Source: Bacteroidota bacterium
Lineage (GTDB): Bacteria; Bacteroidota; Bacteroidia; Bacteroidales; FEN-979
DNA length: 43,095 bases
Direction: 5' to 3'
Assembly: GCA_026391715.1 (NCBI GenBank)
Contig: JAPLDO010000043.1
Coordinates: 1-43,095, forward strand
How positions within the stretch are numbered: position 1 is the stretch's first letter; every line of letters starts with the position of its first letter. The notes beneath the pieces are model-generated. The model did no database searches. It was not told the DNA's origin and saw only the letters and a program-made list of their open reading frames with translations. A program made the position numbers and the translations under genes. Shown piece by piece: positions 1 through 7,100 of the stretch.

Positions 1-1110
1 CATACCGCGGTTTTCCAACCGTAGAGACGCGATGCATCGCGTCTCTACCGCGCATCGCGTCTCTACCGCGCATTGCGTCTCTACCGCCGTTTTATTCCCG
101 TTCGGCGGCAAATACGAACCATTCACATCGCCGGCGCACAATCCGCGAATATCGCGGGTAACATCCGCGCAATTCAACGGAATATCTGTTAGTGCTGTTG
201 ATGCGTCCAACCCCGAAAATACCCATTTGGGAATTTCAAAATATGGCGTGGGATTTCCCCAGCCATATTTGGCAGCCATCCGAATGGCGTCCGCGTCAGC
301 GGTTGTAATATCAGGAGGCGTTTGCGGCGACTTTACATCAGCGGTAATCCTTACAACAGGAGGGTTTACGGGCAGATAGGAAACATTTGTAGCATGGCGT
401 TGAACCAGCAGATAGTCGGTGTTGTTTACGCCGTTCCAGGTTTGCCACTGTCCGCTTGGGTCTGCCGAGGCTATATCAAGACTGTATGTTCCGTTTATCA
501 GTCCGGTGAATTCATAAATACCGGTTGCGCCTGTTGTGTAAGGCGTCCTGATTGCGATTCCATTTTGCTTCAGGGTGATTTTCAAACCGTCAAGCGGGGT
601 TTTGGGGTTGTTGTCGTATTTGGCATATCCGCTGATGTGGTAATCGGTAAACATTGTTATCAAGGTCGCTTCTGAGTTTTCAATCAAACATACTCCACTT
701 TGTACAACCGCTCTGAAAAGTGTGTTGGCAGTAAGGTTGGTTGCCGTGAAGGTTGTGTTTGTACTACCTGGAATATCAATCCAGGTTGCGCCGCTGGGGA
801 AACTGTTTGAAAGCCGGTCGCTTTCAGGGTTGGTTGTGTTTGATGTTTCAATACTGGCGCTACTTGTTGGTCCGTTGGATAAATACTGCCATTTCAGAAC
901 GATTCCCACCTGGTTTATAAGAGTCAGCAGCGAAGTGCTGACGCCGTAACAAACTGTGCCGCCGCCGGTAACCGTGCCGCCGCCGGTGGTTGGGTCAACA
1001 GTAATAGTCACAACGTTTGTTATTAGCGTTCCGCAACCGTTAGCCGAAGTTTGTTTCTGCCGGTAGTAGGTTGTTTGGTTGAGCCTACTCCGAAAAGGAA
1101 ACAATTTGGA
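1..1110 (-). pseudogene. Interior/C-terminal part of a T9SS cargo-like protein, truncated at its 5' side by a structured repeat
   Basis: The minus strand is open from 1110 to the left edge and translates into a protein paralogous to the C-terminal third of the 1868-residue protein at 4198-9804 (positions 1 to about 1015 align with 4903 to about 5870). From N to C it shows an Ig-like stretch (TYYRQKQTSANGCGTL), then DPTTGGGTV and VCYGVSTSLLTL, then a carboxypeptidase-regulatory-like and a dockerin-like region, and the start of the cohesin-like region. The expected sorting domain would lie beyond the window. Towards its 5' end the frame runs into repeat copy 1 and meets TAG at 1111-1113. No start codon or signal peptide is attached, so the gene looks broken rather than a start being hidden. 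The parent was probably a secreted, surface-attached protein. Whether the rest of the gene is intact outside the window cannot be seen. Confidence 0.7.
21..84. repeat. Intragenic palindromic element with 18-bp expansion
   Basis: A 28-bp palindrome (GTAGAGACGCGATGCATCGC... at 21-48) is followed by two further 18-bp units of the type CGCGCATCGCGTCTCTAC (49-66 and 67-84). The paralogous locus at 4923-4950 has only the 28-bp palindrome, so the difference is a 36-bp in-frame expansion. On the coding minus strand the tract encodes repeated AVETRC/AVETQC and then IASLRLENRG. Confidence 0.85.
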
Positions 1111-1235
1111 CTAAAGTCCAGTAACTATCTGTTTATCAATTACCACTACCTTAAGGTAGTGGTAATTCAAGTTGCTGATATTCCGGGCTTTAGCCGAATT
1201 TTGATTTTTCTAACTACTTTTCGGAGTAGGCTCAA
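1079..1235 (-). repeat. Structured dispersed repeat, copy 1 (opposite orientation to copies 2-4)
   Basis: A 157-bp element bounded by perfect 19-bp terminal inverted repeats (TTGAGCCTACTCCGAAAAG and its complement). Inside are a hairpin around GGACTAAAGTCC (1109-1120), a 30-nt perfect palindrome (1138-1167, arms of 13 nt around TTAA) and a GGCTTTAGCC hairpin. It lies between a T9SS cargo fragment and an AraC fragment and ends both reading frames. No target-site duplication is obvious. It resembles a MITE or REP-like non-autonomous element; no transposase is associated with it here. Confidence 0.85.
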
Positions 1236-1398
1236 TCTTTAAACCTGGATTGTGGTAAGGTTTATCCGTTTTATAGTAGGTGACAAGCTGATGTTTTATT
1301 AATGAGGATTCATCAGGTGAAGATTCAATGTCATCCTGAATTCCGGCGTCAAGCTGTTCCGTTTCATGGTTTTTATTCCTGAGTTCACTTTCCTTGAT
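1213..1398 (-). pseudogene. Remnant of an AraC-type regulator, cut by repeat copy 1
   Basis: A 62-codon open minus-strand stretch without a start codon. It contains LVTYYKTDKPYHNPGLKI, which resembles the segment just before the helix-turn-helix in Bacteroidota AraC-type regulators (typically an aromatic, then EKPYLNPxLKI and DLA). Homology stops where repeat copy 1 begins, and the frame ends at TAG (1210-1212) inside the repeat. The fragment is short and the family call rests on motif memory, so it is tentative. It would be the pre-HTH part of a regulator whose DNA-binding domain has been lost. Confidence 0.4.
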
Positions 1399-1409
1399 CT
1401 ATTTTGACA

Positions 1410-1691
1410 TTAGTACCTTGTAGGCGATCTCGCGGGAGCGGTAAAGTTTAAAGCGGTAGTTCCATCGGCGCTCAGGGCCACAGAGGTATTGGAGATCACC
1501 ATGACCGTAACGCCGCCAATGGTGAATGACGTTGGATTGCCCAGGTTGGTTCCGGTAATGGTTACCAGCGTTCCCAACGGGCCTGTGGCCGGGGTGAAAG
1601 AGGTAATGGCAGGAGCCTGTGCATTCGTGTTTTGCACAAAAACCCCTGAAGCCAGGGCGAAAGTGAGGCAGAGGTAAAGAAATTTTTTCAT
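1410..1691 (-). CDS. Truncated secreted protein with signal peptide and partial IPT/TIG domain
   Basis: This 93-residue reading frame starts with a clear signal peptide (MKKFLYLCLTFALASGVFVQNTNA, residues 1-24; cleavage probably near NAQA). An IPT/TIG immunoglobulin-like fold follows (residues 28-86, with SFTPATGPLGTLVTITGTNL and FTIGGVTV). IPT domains usually continue with a GxITVTTPxG strand, but here the frame ends abruptly after TAPARSPTRY, so the domain is incomplete. There is no room for a T9SS sorting domain. It is most likely the surviving 5' end of a larger exported protein, possibly the gene whose distal part is at 1-1110, but the two are separated by the AraC fragment and the repeat. 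A short functional secreted protein is possible but less likely. Confidence 0.55.
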   Translation of the reverse strand: MKKFLYLCLTFALASGVFVQNTNAQAPAITSFTPATGPLGTLVTITGTNLGNPTSFTIGGVTVMVISNTSVALSADGTTALNFTAPARSPTRY

Positions 1692-2150
1692 GTGTAGTTG
1701 CTTTTGTTTTCTAACAAATGACGGTGGATTGAAAAAATTTTAGCGAAAGTACGCCCGCAACCGGCCCCGGTTTATTCCAAAAACCACATTTCTAATTTCA
1801 AAAAAGACATTTTGACGACTTTTTGATCGCGATTATATCAAAATCGAAAATCCAGTTTCAAAAAAGATATTTTTACCAGAGATCGGGAACGTATTGAATG
1901 GAAGCTCTATTTGTTGAGTGATCACAATTGGAAAAATTCATAGCCATTTTTGTTGTACCAACTATTCACAGTTGCTTTGTGTTGATTGATGATCACTGGA
2001 ATTGTGCGCCTTTGTGAAGTCCTTTTTCGACTTTGTGGTTTTCACATTTTGAGGGATCCAGAACACATTGTTGGAAAACGCTATTGTGAATTATGTGTAT
2101 CATGTTACATGTAATTTTATAATTTTGCTTTTTGTTTATCCTGATGAAAT
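1692..2150. other. Divergent intergenic region, AT-rich
   Basis: 459 bp lie between the minus-strand IPT frame and the plus-strand ATPase. A short imperfect direct repeat is present (TTTCAAAAAAGACATTTT near 1796 and TTTCAAAAAAGATATTTTT near 1855). Apart from the promoter-like element at 2120-2127, no gene or RNA was recognised. Confidence 0.5.
2120..2127 (+). promoter_or_regulatory. Candidate Bacteroidota -7 element for the DUF4143 ATPase
   Basis: TAATTTTG matches the TAnnTTTG consensus 23 bp before the ATG at 2151. No TTG was found at the expected 19-21 bp upstream, so only half of the consensus is present. Confidence 0.3.
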
Positions 2151-3359
2151 ATGGAAATTCCTGATTTTTTGCCAAGACCTGTATATTTGAACAAGGTCCT
2201 GCCATTTATTGATAAACCTCTGATAAAGGTTTTTACCGGACAGCGTCGTTCGGGGAAGAGTTTTGTGATGCTTCAAACCATTGATTATATCAGGAAACAA
2301 TTCCCCGATTGTGATCTGATCTACCTTAATAAAGAGGATCCCGGTTTTGATGAAATAACCAATGACACCGACTTGTGGAATTGGGTTAAATTAAAAAAAC
2401 GGGAGAGCGTAAAATGTTTTGTATTTATTGACGAAGTGCAGGAGATCGCCCATTTTGAAAAGGCCTTGCGCGGCATGCTTGCTGATGGAGGGTTCGACAT
2501 ATATTGTACCGGCAGTAATGCCACACTGCTTTCGGGTGAACTTGCCACCTTGCTGGCGGGAAGGTACATTGAGATCGCGGTACACAGCCTCTCTTATCCC
2601 GAATTTCTGCAATTTCATCAGCGGGAAGATAATTCTGCTTCGCTCTTAAAATACATTACCCAGGGTGGAATGCCATTCCTGATTCATTTGGACGACAATG
2701 ATCAGGTACGACAGGAATATCTTCGCAATGTGCTGAATACTATTTTATTCAGGGATGTGGTGCAACGGTTTAACATCCGCAATTACAGTTTTCTGAATAA
2801 TTTGATGACATTTATTGCCGACAACACGGGCAGCCTGGTTACAGCCAACCGTATCGGTGATTATTTAAAATCGCAGAACATTGCCATTTCCACCAGAACA
2901 ATTGTTGATTACCTCTATTTTTTAGAATCTTCATATCTGATACACAAAGTAGCGAGATATGATATAACAGGTAAAAAATTGTTCGAAATCAACGACAAGT
3001 ATTATTTTGAAGATATCGGGTTAAGGCATACGCTGAAACCATACGATCCCAGGGATGTAAACAAGTACATAGAAAACTTGGTTTACAGGCATTTAATAGA
3101 TAACAACTTTCAGGTTTATGTCGGGAAACTTGGAGACAAGGAAATTGACTTTATTGCTTCAAAGGGAGATATTAAGATGTATATTCAAGTTGCAATAAAT
3201 GTTTCAGACGAGAAAACCTTTGCGCGTGAATTTGGCAATTTGCTTCAAATTCCCGACAACCATCCCAAGTATGTGGTAACACTTGACGAATATGCTACCG
3301 GAAATCACCAGGGCGTCATTCACTGCAATCTAAGGGAGTTTTTAATGCGCACGGATTGA
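2151..3359 (+). CDS. AAA ATPase with DUF4143 domain
   Basis: 402 residues. The N-terminal P-loop ATPase (AAA_14-like) has a Walker A motif FTGQRRSGKS near residue 30 and a Walker B motif CFVFIDEVQ near residue 90. The middle contains TGSNATLLSGELATLLAGRY, the arginine-bearing sensor-type segment typical of the family, and YPEFLQF. The C-terminal DUF4143 part has KLFEINDKYYFEDIGLRH and a nuclease-like GDKEIDFIASKGDIKMYIQV core (residues about 325-350). The length is normal for the family and the frame is intact. These proteins are common, often mobile or defence-associated, and of unsettled function; the ExD...Q core suggests a restriction-endonuclease-like fold. It stands alone among pseudogenes, which fits an accessory, horizontally moving gene. 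The start is the ATG just after an A-rich leader. Confidence 0.85.
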   Translation: MEIPDFLPRPVYLNKVLPFIDKPLIKVFTGQRRSGKSFVMLQTIDYIRKQFPDCDLIYLNKEDPGFDEITNDTDLWNWVKLKKRESVKCFVFIDEVQEIAHFEKALRGMLADGGFDIYCTGSNATLLSGELATLLAGRYIEIAVHSLSYPEFLQFHQREDNSASLLKYITQGGMPFLIHLDDNDQVRQEYLRNVLNTILFRDVVQRFNIRNYSFLNNLMTFIADNTGSLVTANRIGDYLKSQNIAISTRTIVDYLYFLESSYLIHKVARYDITGKKLFEINDKYYFEDIGLRHTLKPYDPRDVNKYIENLVYRHLIDNNFQVYVGKLGDKEIDFIASKGDIKMYIQVAINVSDEKTFAREFGNLLQIPDNHPKYVVTLDEYATGNHQGVIHCNLREFLMRTD

Positions 3360-3374
3360 TGTGCCTGTATATAC

Positions 3375-3771
3375 TACTTCCACAACTCCTCCTATTATAA
3401 CCTGGGCGGCTGTCTGCTGGCTTTGAAGCGATATGACACTGCCCAGATCATTTTAGCCAAAGCGTAGAAGATGACTCAAATAATGAACCAACCCGAGCTG
3501 CCTCGTGGCATGAATCCTTTGTCAGGCGCAAAGAGCAGATGATGAACGACAACCAAGCCAGCCAGTTGAATCGGATGATGGTAGAATACGGGGTGAAGGA
3601 AAAAAACCTGACGATTGAAAAACAGGAACTGGACATCCGCAGTAGCAAAGACTGATCAACCGCTACCGGGTGAACGAAGCCAAACGGATCATCGAAGAAG
3701 GGGTTGCAGCTTCGTCAGCCTTCGACACTGCTGAGATTTATCCCGTAGCCGGATTTAACTCGTCTCCCTGA
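3375..3771 (+). pseudogene. Degraded TPR-AraC transcriptional regulator
   Basis: Three plus-strand pieces join only through frameshifts. The first (about 3375-3466) reads SSYYNLGGCLLALKRYDTAQ, a TPR-like helix pair. After a one-base shift the second (about 3466-3655) reads VEYGVKEKNLTIEKQELDI, the linker helix common in TPR regulators, and ends in TGA. After another shift the third (about 3652-3771) reads LINRYRVNEAKRIIEEG and then AEIYPVAGFNS, which matches the second helix-turn-helix of AraC proteins (INxYRVxEAKxLL...GF.S). The first HTH half is missing, so the pieces were fused by a deletion. It cannot encode a functional regulator as it stands. Confidence 0.65.
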
Positions 3772-3845
3772 CTCAAACCTGGAATTTAAGTCCAATAATT
3801 TGAGACTTGAAATTTGCAATCAGAATCTCTTTATTTAACCCTTTT

Positions 3846-3945
3846 GCAGCGGAGAAAAACCTCTTAAAAGCAAAAAGCCTGGCAGGTTTGCTAAACCCTG
3901 CCAGGCTAAAAATTCAAATTTCGGTTGTTTTAATTTTCTATTATT
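3846..3945 (+). repeat. Dispersed ~95-bp repeat (copy 1) containing a CCTGGCAGG hairpin
   Basis: This stretch matches the reverse complement of about 14158-14251 with only scattered differences. At its core is a hairpin (3876-3907, arms AGCCTGGCAGGTTT and AACCCTGCCAGGCT around GCTA). It is followed by a shared AAAAATTCAAATTTCG tract. It lies between the TPR-AraC pseudogene and a minisatellite; no gene is visible in it. Confidence 0.75.
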
Positions 3946-3978
3946 CGATTGTTCAATGGTTTCAGACACTTCAGACAC

Positions 3979-4130
3979 TGTCAGGTCTTCCAGACTCTGT
4001 CAGGTCTTCCAGACACTGTCAGGTCTTCCAGACTCTGTCAGGTCTTCCAGACACTGTCAGGTCTTCCAGACTCTGTCAGGTCTTCCAGACTCTGTCAGGT
4101 CTTCCAGACACTGTCAGGTCTTCCAGACAC
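3979..4130. repeat. 19-bp tandem repeat array, eight units
   Basis: Eight head-to-tail units of TGTCAGGTCTTCCAGACTC, with a two-base variant ending ACAC in four units, run without spacers from 3979 to 4130. A partial ninth unit follows at 4131-4140. Because 19 is not a multiple of three, all frames read through it with cycling peptides. No evidence of translation was found. Confidence 0.9.
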
Positions 4131-4185
4131 TGACAGGTCTGACTGCTACGCTAAACCTGACAGCGTCTGACAAGACCTGTCAGTG
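4128..4185. terminator. Inverted repeat downstream of the large T9SS cargo gene
   Basis: A perfect 13-bp inverted repeat (CACTGACAGGTCT at 4128-4140 and AGACCTGTCAGTG at 4173-4185) lies 13 bp beyond the stop of the minus-strand gene. It overlaps the end of the 19-bp array. A hairpin with a 32-nt loop could stop transcription from either side, but there is no clear U tract. Confidence 0.45.
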
Positions 4186-4197
4186 TTTAATCGGTTC

Positions 4198-7100
4198 CTA
4201 CCTGTTAACAACTATCTTTCTCACTTCTGTCTGATCGCCAAGCGTCACCTTCAGCATATACGCTCCAACCGGTAAATCACGAAGGTTCATCGTCGCTTTG
4301 TTCAACCCGGCTTTGCTGTCAACCACACTCATCCTCTCAACCACAACACCCGTCATATTCATCAGCTCAGCGTTGAATGTGCCTTCTTGTTCCATCAGAT
4401 ATTCAATATTGAGTATATCGGATGTCGGATTCGGATAGATCGTAACCATATTGTTATGCGCAACGGAGGATGCATTACCGGCATCCGCGATAGTTAGTAT
4501 CGCGTTACCAATAACATTTCCATCGCCATCCGCCAATTCGGATAATGGGTTGGGGTTTAATGTGAAACGGATGGACAATCCGGTAGAGACGGGTTTTAAA
4601 CCCGTCTCACCGTAGACGGGTTTTAAACCCGTCTCTACATTTGCCCGTGCATGGATCAACAAAACCGTTCCGTTTTCCGGAACATTTATCGGATCCAACG
4701 ATACCCAACCGATATTCAAAACCCCGTCGCGTGTTTCAAACCACGGTTCCACGCCTCCATTTTCCGGCATTGTAACGCCCGAAATTTCAATCAACGACGG
4801 ATCAAAATCCAACATCAACGTGATGGCGCCAATTTGTAGAGACGCAATGCCTTGCGTCTCCATAACCCGAACCGGGAATGTAATTTCCGGCGTGATTGGT
4901 AACATACCGCGGTTTTCCAACCGTAGAGACGCGATGCCTCGCGTCTCTACCGCCGTTTTATTCCCGGTTGGCGGTAAATAAGAACCGTTCACATCGCCGG
5001 CGCACAAACCGCGAATATCACGGGTAACATCGGCGCAATTCAACGGAATATCTGTTAGTGCTGTTGATGCATCCAACCCAGAAAAAACCCATTTGGGTAT
5101 TTCAAAGTATGGTGTCGGATGACCCCAGCCATTTTTGGCGGCGAGGCGGATGGCGTCGGCGTCAGCGGTGGTAATAACGGGAGGAGTTTGCGGCGATTTT
5201 ACATCGGCGGCAATCCTAACAACGGGAGGATTTTCGGGTAGATACGTAAAATTTGTCGCATGACGATAAACAAGGAGATAGTCGGTATTGTTCACTCCGT
5301 TCCAGGTTTGCCACTGACCGCCTGGGTAAGCCGACGCGATTTCCATGCTGTAAGTTCCGTTAGTAAGCCCGGTAAACTGATAAAAGCCATTTGCTCCGGT
5401 ATTGCAGGTTCCAATAAGATTTCCACTCTTTTTCAGGGAAATTTTCAATCCGTCGAGCGGAGTTTTTGGGTTGTTGTCGTATTGGGCATATCCGCTGATG
5501 TGGTAATCGGTGAACATTATAATCTCCGCTGAAGCTGAATTTTCGACCAAACACTCACCACTTTTTACAACCGCCCTGTAAAGTGTATTCGTTGTAAGGT
5601 TGGTTGCGGTGTAAGTTGTGTTTGTTGATCCAGGGATATCAATCCAGGTTGAACCGTTTAGTAAACTGTTTGAGGGACGGTCGCTTTCCGGGTTGGTGTT
5701 AGTTGTAGTCACAGGATTGGCGCTGCCGACTGGACCGTTGGATAAATACTGCCATTTCAGCACGACTCCAACCTCACCCGACAAAGTCAGCAACGAACTG
5801 TTGACACCGTAACAAACTATACCGCCGCCGGCGACAGAGCCGCCTACGGTGGTGGGGTCAACAATCCAGCTAACAGTAACCGTTGCCGCATCCTGACAGT
5901 AATCGGCTGGGCGCCATGATTGAATTTCCACACCAGATAAGCCTGAAGTTGAAATGGCGTTCCCCGAAATATAGCTTGACCATGAAGACCAGGTAGCCCC
6001 GGTTTTGGTTCTGTATTCGAGAACATCGGTTCCGTTTCCGCCTGATCCGGCGGTAAGCGCTGCGGAAACATTTGTTGCCTGACAAACGGTGGTTACATCG
6101 GGCGTTTTGGCAAGTGTGCCTGAAACCGGTGTCTTTTCAACAATCCAGCTTACAGTAACATAGGAAGAGGCTGAACAATAGACAGCAAGCCTGTTTGTAT
6201 GGATCTCAACTGCACTTTTTCCTGTGGTCGAAATATTTGTGGCAGTCGTATATTTTGCCCATTCTGACCAGCCTGATGCGGTGGTCTGGGTTCTGGATTC
6301 CAGTACATCAGTTCCGTTGCCGCCAGTTCCGGCAGTAAATGCTGCGGAAACATCGGCTCCTTCGCAAACATTCATCAAATCGGGCGTTTTGGCAAGCGAT
6401 CCTGCCACTGGCGTCTTTTCAACAACCCAGCTAACAGTGTTGTACTCTGCGTCAGTGTGGAAATCTGCCATCCGTCGCGTTCGGATTTCAACTCCGGTTT
6501 TTCCTGTTGTCGAAATATTTGTTTCTGATATATAAGTTGCCCATGCCGACCAGTCTGTGCCATCGTGGGTCCTCATTTCAGTTTCGTCTGTTCCATTGCC
6601 TCCACTGCCGGGAGTAAGCGCAGCAGAAACATTGGCGCCTTCGCAAACAGTTGTAACATCAGGAGTTTTCGCCAAAGTGCCGGAAACAGGCGGGTCTTCA
6701 GGCGAAGGCTCAATTGTCAGGGTCATGTAATCTGACAATGTAGGGGTTACCGGATCGGCACAGTTTGCAGTAAGCGTAATGGTTGCAAAACCATTGCTGA
6801 TATCAGTAGCGCCAGGGGTATAAGTTGGCGTATAGGTAGAAGTTGCATCAGGATCAAAAATTCCGTCGCCGCTGGTCGACCATTCAAACGATGTAACCGG
6901 ATACAGCATTGGACCAGTTGCGGAACCGGCCAATGTGTGATCTTCACCTGCAGATATAATGGCATCGGGGCCTGCATCTACGACTAAAACTCCCTCACTG
7001 TAGGCAAAAAGCATTTCACCGCCATAAGATGTTCCATAAGAATTAGTAGCATAAGCCCTTACGTAATACCAGGTTCCACCGGTAAGACCTGTTATGGAGC

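Noticed and set aside
1-1110. Treating the fragment as one intact gene with the IPT frame at 1410-1691
   Set aside because: They are separated by an AraC-like remnant and a repeat with stops in the frame. A common origin is possible but not demonstrated.
3979-4130. CRISPR array
   Set aside because: Units of 19 bp are directly adjacent, with no unique spacers and no cas genes. This is a minisatellite.
3807-4234. Proteins read from the 19-bp repeat in three frames
   Set aside because: All frames give cycling SSRLCQVFQT-type peptides with no start context or homology. The openness results from the repeat itself.
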